Notes: generated from the sequence alone by a model not told the origin. A DNA stretch of 64,000 bases from Teratosphaeria epicoccoides (GCA_021401465.1 JADDMT010000075.1:89772-153771), one strand, 5' to 3'. Counted from the first letter of the stretch, positions 10,169-23,028 are shown. Program-made: numbers and translations.

Positions 10169-13100
10169 ATGCCGCGCTACAAGCGAACGGCCGACGAGGC
10201 CTTCAATGTTCCTCCTGAACCAGATGTTGCACCGGAGAACCTCGAGACATTGACCAAACTGCGCAACATGTGGCAGTTTGCGTCGCTTATGCAGTACATC
10301 TTCCTGTTCGGGCACGTGGTCAAGATCGACGAGGACTTTGACATTGAAGTAGGTACCCTCAACCCCGGCAACTCCGCCAAGAAGCCTGCCACGGATAAGT
10401 TGCGTGAGGTGGACCAATGCAAATACTGATGAATGCTTGATGATGTAGGACCTCGAAACAGAATGCCTTAAGCCAACACCGTCAGGAAAGCTGGCGCACA
10501 TTGGGTTGCAACTCCTCAAATACGTCTCTTCGCATCGAGGCTTGACGTGAGTACCACCAACACCGACTAGCACATCACAAGGCTCTGCATCACTGACTTG
10601 TCAATAGACCCGACATCTTCAACGAGTACGCGCGCCGTCAGTATGTTGCCAAGGCCCCTCGTCGAAATCCCTTTGGCGAAGATGAGGAGCCGAAGCAGTT
10701 CAACGACATGGACGTCTTCACGCGGATACAGGTTCTGCACTCGTTGAGCACATGGACGCTGGGAAATGCGATGCGGATACGAGAAGCCATGTCCGCGGAC
10801 GAGGATCAAGTCAACTGGCGCATGGAGCCGCTTGGGTGGGATCAGGACGACAACGCGTACTACGTCCTGGACGACAACCGATTATACAAGCGATCAGACG
10901 AGCCTCCGCCACCTCCATCACCCAAAGTGAAACCCAAGGCAAAGGCCAAGTCGAAGATGGCAACGAAGAGCAAGTCCACTCGATCGAGCAAGCGGAGAAA
11001 GGTTGAGGAGACAGAATATGAGGAGCCCGAGGCAGAGGACGTGGACGCAGAGGCAAATGCGCAAGGATACACGACCATGATCAATGGCGATGCAGCAGTG
11101 GTGGAAGAGCCGGGATTTGGTTTCACGAGTAAGACCTGGAGTCTGGTGGCTATCACACTGGAAGAATACGATGCCTTCTTGGCCGAGATATTCCGTTCGC
11201 GGGATCCGAATGAGAAGCAGCTGCGCAAGCGGATCGAGGAAGAGGTGCGGCCCATCATCGAAAAGCGCGCTGAGGCCATCAAGCAAAAGCAGCTCAAGAA
11301 GGTGCGCGAGCTGGAGAACTTGCAAAAGATGGCTACAGCGAAGCGTTCAGGCAGGTTGGCGGATAAGGCAGAAAAGGAGAAAGAGGAGCGGGAGAAGCGA
11401 GAGGCGGAGGACAAGAGGCGGGCAGATTTGCGCATGGCGCACGAGGAGGAGGAGCGGCAGCGCCGGATTGAGGAGGGCCACGAGTCGCGGCGCCTGACAC
11501 GAGAGCAGCGTCTGAAAGAACGCGAAGTCAAGCGCATACTGCACGAGGAAGAGTTGAAGAGACTGGAGGAGGAGGGCTCACGCGCTACCTCGAGGGATCC
11601 AAACAGCACCGCACCTGAAGATGTCAAGCGCATCTCATCACGGCAGGTTGCGACCCAGAAAGAGCAGCATAAGAAGCACCTTGAAGAGCTCGCGGACGAT
11701 GACGGGTCCTGGTACTTTGACTGCTCAGTCTGCGGTGTCCACGGCGAGAAGTACGACGATGGTACCCATTCAATGGCATGCGACAGGTGTGGAGTTTGGC
11801 AACACAGCAAATGTCATGGCTACAGCAAAAAGCAAGCTGAGGATGAGAGTTTTGCATTCGTCTGCAAGTCCTGCAAGCGGAAGGAGGCCCACGCGAACAA
11901 GCCGAAGGTGCCCACGCTCAAGCTGGGCAAAAGCAAGGTTTCATCGAGCCCCGATTCAACCAAGAACAGCAGACCGGCACCAGCAGAGAGCGCAAGGCCG
12001 ATGTCCGCTCATGTACAGAGGCAGCTTGATGGCGTATATATACCTGCTGGTCAGCGACCAAGTCCTGGACCTTTCGGGCAGCAGATCCAGAACGATCCAT
12101 CACTATCGCCGCATAGCCAAACGCAAGGCCCGCCAGGGTATAGATATCCTCCAGTGGGTAACTTTGCGCCGGCGCATCACCGGCCCCAACAGCCTTGGCA
12201 GGGCAACAATCTGCCTCCACCGGGCCGTCCGTCGTCATCCAGCTACTCCAGCTCGCCGCCACCGCGCATGGCCAATGGCTATGATCAGCCGCCTCCCTAT
12301 CAGCAGCACAATTATGCGCACGGTAACGCCGTGGCAAATGCTGGTGGTCATCACGCTTATCACGCTGCTCCGCAATATCCACAGCAACCTGGACACAGCC
12401 TAGACAACGGTCGATACCACGTGCCTCAGCAGTACCCAGCCCATCATGCTCAGTATCACCCGCAATATCAACAGCCTGGGACTCAGCAGCAAGTACGTCC
12501 GCCTGCGCATCGAGGTCATTCGCAACACAGCCCTTCAACCCAACAGCAGCATGACCATTTAAATGGCTTACAGTCTCCGCAAAAAGGAGCTCCTGCCTCT
12601 GCTTCCTCTTCACCACGAACCTCCCAGCAGGTGCGACAGTCGCAGGCATCACCTGCCCTCCAGCCCAGCCCAAAGACGAGCTTCCCGCCACCTGCCGCAT
12701 CTCAGGCGGTTTCATCGCCTGTCAAGTCATCACCGCCGCGTCCCCAACCACTTCTATCGCAACACCAACAGAACCTGCAGCAAACCCCACAGCAGAATTT
12801 ACGACCAGTATACTCAAATAAATCTCAGCCAGCACCAGTGTTGCAGACGCCACAGGGACAATTGCGGCCACCACAAAGCCACGCTAATGGAGTTGTCGCT
12901 GATGGCATGGCTGGTCCATGGCCTCAGGGTAGTCAGGCTATCCCGACGAAGCACGATCAGTCCCCTGCCCTGCCACCATCAAGTCATGCAATCGGCTCAG
13001 CGACTGTGCTACCTCCTACTACAGCGCTTACTCCGAGTCCGGCACATGCGGCAGCTGGACAGCCTGGCAACATCCCGGTGAAACGACCTCACCCCGAAGG

Positions 13101-13215
13101 ACAAGCTGGCGGTGCACTGGTCCCTTCATCGCCGATGGTCGGTCTGCCGCCTGTCATGACACCGGTGGTACCACAGCAGCAACCTCCGGCCGAGTCGGGT
13201 CCGCGAGGGCAGTAG
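10169..13215 (+). CDS. DDT/WHIM and PHD-finger chromatin protein
   Basis: Exons 10169-10348, 10449-10546 and 10608-13215 (introns of 100 and 61 bp, GT-AG) join to about 961 residues. Residues about 25-130 resemble a DDT-type domain (NMWQFASLMQYIFLFGHVV...SSHRGLTPDIFNEYARRQY). A WHIM-like segment follows (EPLGWDQDDNAYYVLDDNRLY). Next come Lys/Arg-rich nuclear-localisation-like sequence, a long charged Lys/Glu helix (about residues 270-440) and a PHD finger at about 470-530. The finger has Cys pairs CSVC, CDRC and CKSC with HSKCHG, enough for two zinc ions. The C-terminal 400 residues are Pro/Gln/His-rich and disordered. DDT plus WHIM plus PHD is characteristic of regulatory subunits of ISWI-type remodellers, and the PHD finger probably reads histone tails. 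I do not assign a specific complex. Confidence 0.85.
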
Positions 13216-16123
13216 ACTGGTTCTTGAATGCCTAACTATAAGTACGTTGGAGATGTCAATTCGAGAAACACTTCAGGAGGACTGGTTTGATGATCTGCAT
13301 GTGCTCTACGTTGCCTTTTCACAAAAAAGGAAGTCTTGTAGACAACAAAGAGCGCGTGCCAAGATGGAGCGGCTTTCGTCGTACCACGCTTGTCATGGAA
13401 GCCATCACTCTTTGTCCTTCTTCCCACATCTGCATTCTCATGATAACGTGACGAGTCCCTGCATTGGTGCAAGGAGAGCTGACCGTAGACAGTAGCGTTT
13501 CTATAATGACAGGTAATGCCCGCGCGTCGTTTCTGGATTCTACCCATTTAAGCGGGCAATTAGACGACCATGCACTGCCAGCAGCTGAAGCATGGCGAAG
13601 TGCAGCGACCGCACGCGGGAGCTCTGGATCTTCATAGCTGCGGTTGCTACACGTATGTCGGGCAGTCTAGTAGATTGCAAACCATGTCCTGAACACCTGA
13701 AAATCATCTGGGATGGCGTCATTGACACACCCCTGAGGTTTTCACATGTTGGCTGCAGTGGCAGTGAGAAGCGTTTAGGCCGCGTGTGCCACTGCAAACA
13801 CCAAATACAGTGCTGGCCTGATCTCTCTCCTGAACGGATGGAATTGAGGTATTACTTTGGTTTGCTTCAGATCTTTGGGCGTTCAGTATAATTAGGGGCG
13901 CGGATGGATTTATGACATTATGCATGGGCAAGAGAGTATGAGATTTATACTGTACCATTGAAGTACAATTGAGTCTTGGAGAAGTCCTGTCGAAAGAATC
14001 ACATGCATGAGTGCGTACATGTATTCACGTGTGCAAGAGCTCGGCGCGGAACATTTTAGGCGCCGCAAGCCACCCCCTTCTTACAGCTCGTCTGCGCTCC
14101 GAGGAATTCGGCCGTGCATTCAGGATGCACATCTGATAATTATCGCTTCACCCAACTCAGCGACCCGAGGTATTCGCTGGAAGCCAATCATGACTGTGTC
14201 CAAGGCGTCCTTCGCGGATGTCTTTGTTTCACATGGTGGTGAACACACAAAAGGCGATAAGGCCGTATGCGGAAAGAGCACTATTAGACTTTTGCAACTT
14301 GATGGCCGTACCTCGCAGCCTCCGCCGACCCCCGAATGGGCACATCGATCAGCTTGGTCGTCCGATCCCCACCCTTCCATTGAGTCGAGCTGCCAGCATC
14401 AAATTGTCACAATATCGCCCGACGAGAATACTCGCATTTCCGAATTGCTACTGGATCCAGCTGACAGCAGCTATAGCCGTAGACTGGCCGTCTCGGGCTA
14501 TGCATCGCATTGGCTTATCTGTCTCATGAGTCCCGTCTTTCGGGTAAGCCGTACAGACTCCGACGTCCAGGAAGACGATTCGCAAAGCGCCGAAGTCGTA
14601 GTTTCCTCGCGCACTGCGAGCTGTACTTCAGGCTGTGTGCATACGCACGATAGCTCTCCCGGGTCCTGATCCTCTGCGCCTTGCATACAAGCTCTTAGTC
14701 GATTCGCCACTTCCCCTTGGGCACCGTCGAACTTTCAGAGCATTTGCCTTGATGCAAAACACGACACGCCTCTTGTTATTGAAACAAAAGCAACGAGCGT
14801 CTGTCATGCCTATCAAATGCTGACCAAGCAGAACTCTGCCTGATATCCAAGAACGTCGACCCGGACGGCAAAACCTGTGCATCCTACTTGTACCTCTACC
14901 CTTCGCCAGACGTATAATTCTTCCCGGATGAACTAGTGGTTTTTCCACTTTATTCGAGCATACTCGAACCAGAAAAGACAATTATATCTAACTTCCTTTG
15001 GCATCGGAATCAGATAACGATTAGTTTGTCTGCCTGTCTGCGAGTATGATGATTAGTGTCTCTTGGAATCCCTGGAATATATTGCCTCCCATGGACTGTA
15101 ACATGCGTCTTCATCTTGGAGTACTTCCAGCTGATAAAGAACCGGGTATTTCACTTGAAGCCATCTCAGCACGTGTGTTTGTGGATCCGAAGAGTATTTT
15201 GAGGCACTCCTCGAGACACAGCGCTAGCACTCTCATACCATAGCCAGTCATGATCTACTTATCTAAGCGGCTTCGAATGCAAGATCGGCAACGTTCACAG
15301 GTCAACCCCCCGGATGCCTGTAGCTTCTTCAGCTGAACCTTGCCATACCTGAAATTGCGTGCTACCGATTGCGCCATTGCAGCTTCCACAAACATGGTAG
15401 AGTATCCCGTCGGCCCATGGCACGGTGCAAATACTCGTTGACCGGGCGAGATCTCGGAGGCATTCTGACAATATCCTGCTGTCATGTTTCACCACTCCGA
15501 CGAATCGAGCTTTGAGAACTTGCGCGATTGGTACGCGGATTCACTCTATCCGAAGGAAAGCGTAGACGTGTGGGTCATGTGGTGACTACGATGGGGCGAC
15601 TCGCTTGGAACCCATGGCGATCGTAAATGCCGTTCGCCGTTCGGACAAATTATTGTCTCAATCTCGGCACTCTACCTCTGCGGCCCTGCGGGCGAAGGGC
15701 TCCAGAAGGATAATCTCAATGGTAGCCAGGCAATCCAGGTCGTCGATCGTGCCCGTCCGCAAGGAACCGCGACATCCGGGATCTGGGCAGGGAGGCGAGC
15801 GACTATCATGGGATGTTTCAGCGTCGCCGCCATGGCGTGCCTGAAGTGTCTGTTACTGTAAAGTCGAGTTCCAAGCCCAGTAGTATATGTGAGCCGAAAG
15901 GCGGCGGTCTACTACATGAAGAAACAGCACTAGCGCGGCCCAGCAACGACCAGTGACATCACCTTCATCATCATAGAGAAGCCTGTGGAACGCCATGTTG
16001 TGCACAACGTACAATTGTCTTCTGGACACCCATTTCCTTGGTTGGAAGCATCGCAAAAAGCTACCGTCAACAGAGCATCTGAAATTGCACAAAACATTAC
16101 AGGAGTCGTCGCCAAGCCCGATC
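13216..16123. other. 2.9-kb region without a supported gene
   Basis: Several open frames occur (for example 13592-13891 + and 14007-14669 +, the latter 220 codons), but none has recognisable domains. Composition is like the flanks rather than the RIP-type block at the right end. Short islands at 15255-15495 (minus) and 15605-15844 (plus) look faintly protein-like but could not be assigned. Old gene decay is possible. Confidence 0.4.
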
Positions 16124-16448
16124 ATGTCTTCCAACGAGCAGAACCCATCTTTGATCGGTGGCCACGCACAATACGTCAAAGGCGCTGCTGAGGCGAGTCT
16201 CATTCAGAGCCACAGAGTCCTTTTCTTGTTTATTGACAGTTCAACAGTCCGCCATTGGTGCCGTAGCGGGCGAGTCATGGACCAAATCAGGCGAAGAGGA
16301 CAAGCAGGCCGGTATCGACGTCATGAAGCAGGCATCGGCGAACCGCGATTCCAGCCAGACTGGCTTTGGCAAGGTTGAGGAAATGGCCGGCAAGGCCACT
16401 GGATGTGAGGGAATGGAGAAGGAGGGTGCGCAATCGAAGACCCAGTAG
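16124..16448 (+). CDS. CsbD-like small stress protein
   Basis: Exon 16124-16192 plus exon 16248-16448 give about 89 residues. The product is small, hydrophilic and rich in Gly, Lys and Glu. It contains GGHAQYVKGAAE, SWTKSGEEDKQAGIDVMKQA and AGKATGCEGMEKEGAQSK, the pattern of fungal members of the CsbD/UPF0337 family. Bacterial CsbD belongs to the general stress regulon; the molecular role is unknown. The intron 16193-16247 would have a GC donor (GAG|GCGAGT) and CAACAG acceptor, which aligns the family motif without a gap. A GT-AG alternative (16197-16239, only 43 bp) would add four residues in the same frame. Start choice is secure because the conserved N-terminus begins at this ATG. Confidence 0.8.
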
Positions 16449-16668
16449 TCATTTTCCGTACGCTGTCCATGGTGTCCACATGTACCCTATAGAGGTCACG
16501 AGAATACGATAGTTCCTGAACCGCAGGTAATAGTGTACTGCACTCGATGATTCCGGCGATCAAATTCTCTCAAGTGTTCTGAATGCCGTATGATCGGATC
16601 TGCTTTTGGCCAATTACGCCAACATTTCTGTGACATTGTATATACATCTCTACCAAACAGACGTGCAG

Positions 16669-18523
16669 TCATCTCGCGTCGCCGAATTTGTCGGCCGGCC
16701 ATCGCCTCCTCCAGGCTGGACCAAAGACATACACCAATGGGATTAGCAGCCCGAAAAACGACATCAAGGCCGTGTATATCATCATACTTTTCAGGTACCC
16801 CAGATATGCCACCCACTCGGATATTCTGAAGGACAGTACGAAGGCAATCAGGCATCTGAATGACGCGATGTTGACCAGCGCCGGACCAGCTAGATGAGGG
16901 TAGCACTCTAGCACGTAGACTGCTCCAACGGTATTCGCGCCGAGGAAGCCGAAACCCATCAAGCCGAGACCGAACAGGAAGACGGCCCAGCTGTAATCGT
17001 CCTGGTGTGAGCCAGCCAAACCGAAGATGATGGACCCGATGATACCGCAGATGGTCGGCAGGATGAGGTTGATGAGCTGATTCTCCGGTTCACGCTTGCC
17101 CGTCTTGCGGGCAACTGAATTGGCAGTCCAGTCTGCAACGAATCCGGTGACAACGCCAGTCGCGATAGCGGCGATCAGCAGGGGCAGGAGGCACAATCCG
17201 AGGTGCAAGAACGGCCATCTACAGACGCGGTCAGAAACACCGAATAAAATGGCTTACGATGGCACGACCACTTACGACCAGGGCTTGGTAAGGAGAGCAG
17301 GTGCAACTGTATAGCCCGCGGCAAAGGTGCACCCGATCATGACGGAGTTCAACATCGTGATGAAGAATATTTGCGGGTAGAAAAAGGTCCGCAGAGTGTC
17401 AAGAAAGCTGTTCCATCCCTTCCTCCAGTCCATTGTACCCTGCAACAGCGCAATGTCGTATTTAAATGTCCGAGGCTCATGTATGCAATCGATCTCATCT
17501 CGTGGCACACCATCTGAAGTCAATGTTAGCTTTCTGTCTACGTAGAATTCCAGAGGAACCAAGCTCACTCATCTCGGCTCGTGTACGAGGCCATCTGGTC
17601 TCTGGCATGAAGAAGAACACGCCAATCAGGAACACTCCAGCCCCTGCGGCAGTTATATAGTAAACCCATCGCCAGCTCAAGTCAATAATGATGTATGGAG
17701 TGCCAATACCGAGTGTAATGATAAGCAGACCCTGAGCGGCGAACAGCCCAGAGATCCAAGTGTTGCGTTGATGTACGTGGACCATGTCTTGGATGATGAA
17801 CGGGATCAAGCTCTCTACGGTACCTGCACCCAGTGCCTGGAGGCAACGCGCACCGAGGTGTGAGCCGAGTGACTGGCTGAAGCCCGCCCAGATTGCGCCG
17901 ACGATGGCAGTCACGCCACAGCCAAGCAGGACTGGCCGGCGACCGATGGCAATGGCCATAGGCACGAAGAGTAGGTTGCAAACGCCCATGATCAGAACCG
18001 GCAGCGAGGCCAAAAGATACACCCTCCAGATGGGCGGAGCACCAGGTAAGTTCTGGAGGTATAAGAGAGGGTCGCCGCCGGCGGGAAGACCACCAAGTTT
18101 CGTTAGCTGCTTGAGAAGAACCTTCGGGTTGTATCCTGCGTATTGAAGTACGAAGACAGGCAACATTGCGCCCAGGATCAACTCTGCCGCTGCTGCCAAC
18201 GAGCCAAAGAAGCAGAGGCAGAAGGCCGCGAGAAATTTGCGAGATAGTGGGAGGTTCAGAGGGTCGCGTGGATCTTGAGTGGGAGCCGGAATCAAAACCA
18301 ATTTGCCGTTACGGTAGAGTCTGCCATCGGCAGCTTGTTCTTCATACGAGGTGTATGTCGTCTCCAATGGCTCCAGTTTCCTGCTGTCTTTGCCACTGCT
18401 TCCAGCACGACTGGTCGACGATTCCGAGGTGCTCGGCGTGAGCGTTTCCCGCCATGACACCTTCTCCTTGGGGACCATCTTTGCGGTGCTGTCGCTGCTC
18501 TGTCGCTCGCGTGGTGGGTTCAT
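16669..18523 (-). CDS. MFS transporter, DHA1/HOL1-like, 3 exons
   Basis: The model is complement of exons 17569-18523, 17276-17513 and 16669-17218, with GT-AG introns of 55 and 57 bp, giving about 580 residues. The N-terminal 110 residues are hydrophilic and Ser-rich, and end in a DPRDPLNLPLSRK motif of the kind that precedes helix 1 in fungal DHA1 carriers. Twelve hydrophobic segments are visible in two groups of six, separated by a cytoplasmic loop (PETRWPRTRAEM to EPRTFKYDI). An LGARCLQALGAGTVESLIPF segment corresponds to the family's motif C region. DHA1 members of this subtype export drugs or move polyamines and other organic cations by proton antiport; the substrate cannot be read from sequence. 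An upstream in-frame extension to 18793 lacks an ATG and was rejected. Confidence 0.85.
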
Positions 18524-20060
18524 GTCTGCGGGACCTCGAAGGTGAGTGTCCTGGACGTGACGAGGGGCAACACTTGGCTTGTCGAAGCAATCTGACAACT
18601 CGGCCTGGAGCCAGAGCGGACCACCCGCTAAAATATGTACCGGAGGTGGCACCGCGAACAAGCATCTTCTATGTGCATGGCAGGCGAAACCTAACCACCA
18701 CAACATCAGGATCGACGCCCGCGGCCCAAGCGTCGAATGGTTCGATCGCGCAAACCGCGCAACCCAGTTACACTCTGGCCGTTTCAAGTCCAAAAAGCCG
18801 CGCTACCACACTACATGGACTGTCCAGCGCGGACTGACGACGCTAACTCTGATTGCTCGATGCGATTCTACTACTCGTCAGAAGTGGCTTTGCCCTCTGT
18901 GAAAACATGCAGGGTTTTTCTCTCCAGAGGCTTGCCGAATTGCCCAATGAAAACGACCGAGGCACCGAGCTATCGAGTCAGGCTTCCGATCGAACACGCC
19001 GCTTTGCTCGAGCGAGGGGCAGCACAAGGTATGGTTGTCGGGACGAAATTGGCATCTGATACGTAGAGGCATACCGTTCGGCGCCACGGTACGATTCAAC
19101 GATATGCCGCGAAACGCCGCTCTCTCGATGGAGCATGAGGCACGAGCAAATCAGGGAGCACGGCCGATATTTGCCCAATAAAACGGTTCAACGGTCAATG
19201 CGTGCCATCAAATATTAGCTCTGTGCAGCCTGCAGGTTCCAGATCCTTCCGCCATCCCTGGTTCCCAGACGTATATCAGCAAGGGGATGCCAATGCGGCT
19301 TCGAGCGTGGCTTTTCCGCGTGATTGGCGCACATACAGTGAAAATCATACCATACAGTAGTTATGACGAAACGCGCTGATCGGAACCCACGGCGATGCGC
19401 CATCAGCTCTGCAATGCCCAAGACTGATAGACTGGCAGGTGACCAGTCGGCAAGTCGCGGGAGGACAGGGAGGATTGGCCTGTCCCAGCGGTGTGTGAGG
19501 CAGGCTCTGAGAACACTTTCATCAAGTTTATCAAGACATTGATATTGGCCTCGCCCGCTACATTTTGACTGGTCATCGTTTTCTGACCCGAGCTCACGCG
19601 ACCACAGCCAGATCTTGGCACGTTTGGTGCCTATACGCTCTTCAAGTCCATAGGCAACCCAAGGTTCAGCACTTCCCAGTGGACTTGACCAGAGCTGAAA
19701 GACTGCAAGATTACGGAAGGTATGTCATGTGTCCCACAGCTTATTGATTCAGATTTTATGAATGTATGCAAAATATTGTCGTGATGATGGCGCAAACCGA
19801 CCGCATGCGAGGTGACGCTCCAGCATTTCGGTCCCGTCACTCAGCAAGGTTTAGTCCATACGGCAGTGAATCGATCAAAAGCTCAATCGTTGTGTGACTG
19901 ATGGACAAACTGCCGAGCCTGTGACAGATTGACGTCGTCAAAGCGCGATGCAGATAGCTGGAGATCAATCGGTAAGGTACGCGATACAAAGACGTGAAAC
20001 ACCGCGACACTGCAGAGCTCGTAAGACTGTCGCTGTGTTCGTGAGTCGCAATCCGTGTTC
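18524..20060. other. Intergenic region, nothing supported
   Basis: The 1.5 kb between the start of the MFS gene and the 3' end of the frameshifted gene holds only short overlapping open frames on both strands with no conserved motif. The first few hundred bases presumably include the MFS promoter. Confidence 0.5.
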
Positions 20061-22695
20061 TCACCTGACCTCCCTTACCTTCTCAACGAATGTGTCCAGC
20101 CCCCATCCAAAACCGTTCGTCAACTTTCTCCCGAAGCTACCAAGCATGATAGGATTGATAGTAGGATTTGGATGCGGCCGATGTACTGTGACACGCTCCT
20201 TCTCCCAGATAAAAGTCAACGCAGCACCGCCATTCTTCCTGACGCTACACCCTGTCCCCATCAGCGCGGATATGAGAGCTTCCCATCGCGTGTCGGCCGT
20301 GCCTTTTGCTGTGAGGTGAGGAGTAAACATCCGGGTGAAAAGTTCAAGGCTGTCAGAGCTTCCTGCAATGCGCGCAGGCTCCGAGTCGACTGCAGGCTGA
20401 GCCTCGGGTCGGGGCTCCGAGGTGCGAGCAGCATGTGTTTCGATATGATGTTTGTGAGCGCTCGAGCGACGCTTGGTTTTATCCTTCGATTTGGACATTG
20501 AGAAGGCACAGGGGTCTATGACGTGGCCCCATTGTGTCTGCACTGTCGTCGGAAGAGTATATTCAGATGGTGGATCATCCCTGCGGCCGTGTGGCGAGAC
20601 GTGCTTCTTGCTATCGAGAGCAAAAATCAGGCGCTTCAGCTCATCTTGACTCTCGTTGATGCGATCTTTGCTCAAGCAGGCATCGTAGTACTTGACATAC
20701 TTGACAGCTTCCTCCTCAGTCATTCCCACTTCAAAGACCAATTCGTTGCGCATGCGGCGCACTTCTAGCCAGAACTCCGTAGTGGCACTTTGCAAAGCTA
20801 TCGTTCTCTCGATCGACTTGCCTGACACTCTACTAGCTGGCAACGGCAAATCTAGGAAGTTCTTCACCAATACCGCAAGCTGTTCCACCTGTAACTTTGC
20901 ACAAGGTCGCCCACAATCTACCGAGACCATGACTACGTCATCACTAGACATATGAAGGTCTTCTGCAGCGGCGCAGAACTCCTCCCTGGTCATCTCGTCT
21001 GGACAATAGGGTCGGTGGTATCTCATCATCGACTTTATCTGGTCGAAAACTGCCAAGTCTGCCAACAAAAAGACCATCCAGTGCTCAAGACGTCTCTTCT
21101 CGGGGCCTGACTTGGGAAGATGTCATCGATGTAGTTCAGATGGTAGCAAATGCCGCTTCCGCGGTCGGCAAGGTTTCGAACGTTCCAAAACAGCGGGGCA
21201 CTCTTGAGAGGTGGGTCATCTGCGTCTTGGCAGAAGTACTGCTGGAAGGCACCAATCTGAGTCATCACCTCTTGATCTCTTGCAGTGGTGATCCCAGTGT
21301 AAAAAGCCTTTGTAGCGCCCGCAGTACAAGTATGTATTCGGCCGCTGATGGCTCGGTGGCATCCAGAACATCACATAGGATGGTAGTCTGTTCAAATGTG
21401 AAGGTCAACTTGTCCAGACGGCGGGGTACGCGTAGTAAGGTACTCGTCATGTATGGGTATCGCTCGGCCGTCTCAAGCGACTGAGTATATTTGGAGTCGT
21501 ATAACATGGCTAGAGACTTGTGGAGGTACCGCCAGTCTGTTTGCAGAGTGTGGAACTCGTCCCTTACCGCGTCGCGCGCCTTCTTGAGTACTCCACGCAG
21601 ACGAGTCGTGTCAAAGCGAGGCGGAGCATTAAATGGCGTGTCCCAGTAAGGAGATTGAGTAAACGAGGGTCCGTCTTGAAACCCGATGGCAGCTGCGGCT
21701 ACCCAGCCATCGTGACCTTTTGGGGCATCTTGGACACTTCCAAGAAGCGCAGCCGTGATGTCCACCAAAATACGGCTGATATGACATTGCCCGACAAAAG
21801 CGGATTGTGCCCGAGGGAATCCGACGGTATCCCATTGGTGTGCCTTGTCTGCGTCCCAAGCAACGAGCTTGCCAAAATCGTCGCCAGGTGTGATGACGAC
21901 ACAGTGGGGGTTGTAGACGGACGGCATCAGTGACATGCTCCAGCCGCGTTGTTGGGCCATGATATCGTGCATAATCCACTCCTCTGGACTATGCGTGGTT
22001 CTCGCGTGCAGAAGCCCGAGCAATTTGATATTGTCTTGGGCGAGCAGCTCATGGCTGAGGAAAGGCACATACACGCCCATGCACTCCGCTTCTACAACAT
22101 GTTTGGCAAAGTTTGTAATGTCGTGAGTTTGCACCCACCGAGATCGATACACGGATGGCGCATGCGCTGTGAGAAGTGCTATGCGTTGTTTGACATTGCG
22201 CTTTAACCAACGCTTGCGGATGGCATCTCCATGCCCCTGAATCCACACATGTAGCTGTGCAATGTTCTTCCGAGTTGTCTCAATAGCCGAGCGAATGACA
22301 TCCACCGCTTGATCATCGGAAAGCTTCTTCGCGTAAGGTACAAGTTCCTGGTACAAGCTCCCACGGAATTGGTTTGTGCAGGTCTCACCCTCGATTGTGC
22401 AAGTGGGAGGGTTCGCTTTGGACTTGTGCGGATAGTGTTCGCATGCAAAGCCAACTTCATTACGATCGCGGAGGACAGCGGACATCAGCGCCTCCATCAT
22501 GGGTTTGGCAACGCGACTGGGCTTCGACTTCGTCGCGGTGCATTGATATATGCGCGAGCCTCCACGTACCACGCAGGCGTCGCTGAACACACAATTGCCG
22601 GTGCCTTGCTGAGAGGGTCGCAAAATGTGGGTCTTCTTGTGTGCGAAAGTCGAAAAGTTCGAAATGTGAGAACTAGCGGCGCCTGGACCAGCCAT
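20061..22695 (-). pseudogene. Large unknown protein with two apparent frameshifts
   Basis: Three overlapping minus-strand frames (22695-21265, about 21330-21035, about 21120-20061) read as one protein of about 878 residues if two single-base losses are assumed. One is in a GGG run near 21293-21295 and one in a CCC run near 21114-21116. Across the first break, LQRLFTLG continues naturally as ITTARDQEVMTQIGAF; across the second, YIDDIFP continues as KSGPEKRRLEHWMVFLLADL. The start is the ATG at 22695; the longer frame to 22752 begins with TTG. The N-terminal part has a Cys/His-bearing segment (EVGFACEHYPHKSK). The C-terminal part has KSKDKTKRRSS basic sequence. No known domain is recognised. 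It is either a recent pseudogene, an assembly homopolymer error, or a gene with introns that I could not define. Confidence 0.6.
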
Positions 22696-22944
22696 CACAT
22701 GCTGGACGGATACTGCCGCCACCCTTCTGCAGCCGAGCAGTCGTTTAGTCAATCATCTTGATCTCGCGATGGTTGATGAATTGGCCGGTCACCACGTCCC
22801 GTACATGACGGCCATATCACCGCTTGACCCCGACAATCGCATCTTCACATCATGCCAGCATTGACAGTGACATTGACTGCTGGGTCGCGATTGCTGCGAC
22901 TGAACAAGATAGCTCGGCTTTATTGCTTAGAGATGGTACTCGGT

Positions 22945-23028
22945 TTGACGCCTCAGCAGTGACGACTCAAATTGACGGCTAAGAGTTGATGGCTCAACAC
23001 AAGCAGCATCATGTTTGACAGCTCAACA
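22945..23028. repeat. Degenerate 13-14-bp tandem motif array (TTGACnGCTCAACA)
   Basis: Four consecutive units start at 22945, 22959, 22972 and 22986. They read TTGACGCCTCAGCA, GTGACGACTCAAA, TTGACGGCTAAGAG and TTGATGGCTCAACA. A fifth, TTGACAGCTCAACA, lies at 23015-23028. The array is 250-330 bp upstream of the 5' end of the minus-strand gene starting at 22695. It may be a decayed minisatellite or clustered regulator sites. Confidence 0.5.

Noticed and set aside
10860..11810. Long Ser/Arg-rich minus-strand ORF of 316 codons
   Set aside because: It is the antisense shadow of the charged Lys/Glu helix of the PHD gene; its Ser richness mirrors GAG/AAG codons on the other strand.
14007..14669. 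220-codon plus-strand ORF
   Set aside because: No domain, no splice continuation and composition like random frame; length alone is not enough.
15255..15844. Short islands that faintly recall polyketide synthase or reductase segments (for example SPGQRVFAP on the minus strand)
   Set aside because: Spacing of key residues does not fit ketosynthase or enoylreductase motifs, and no continuous homology could be followed.
18523..18793. 90-residue N-terminal extension of the MFS transporter
   Set aside because: The extension has no ATG start at its end and lies beyond the hydrophilic N-terminus normal for this subfamily; the ATG at 18523 is sufficient.
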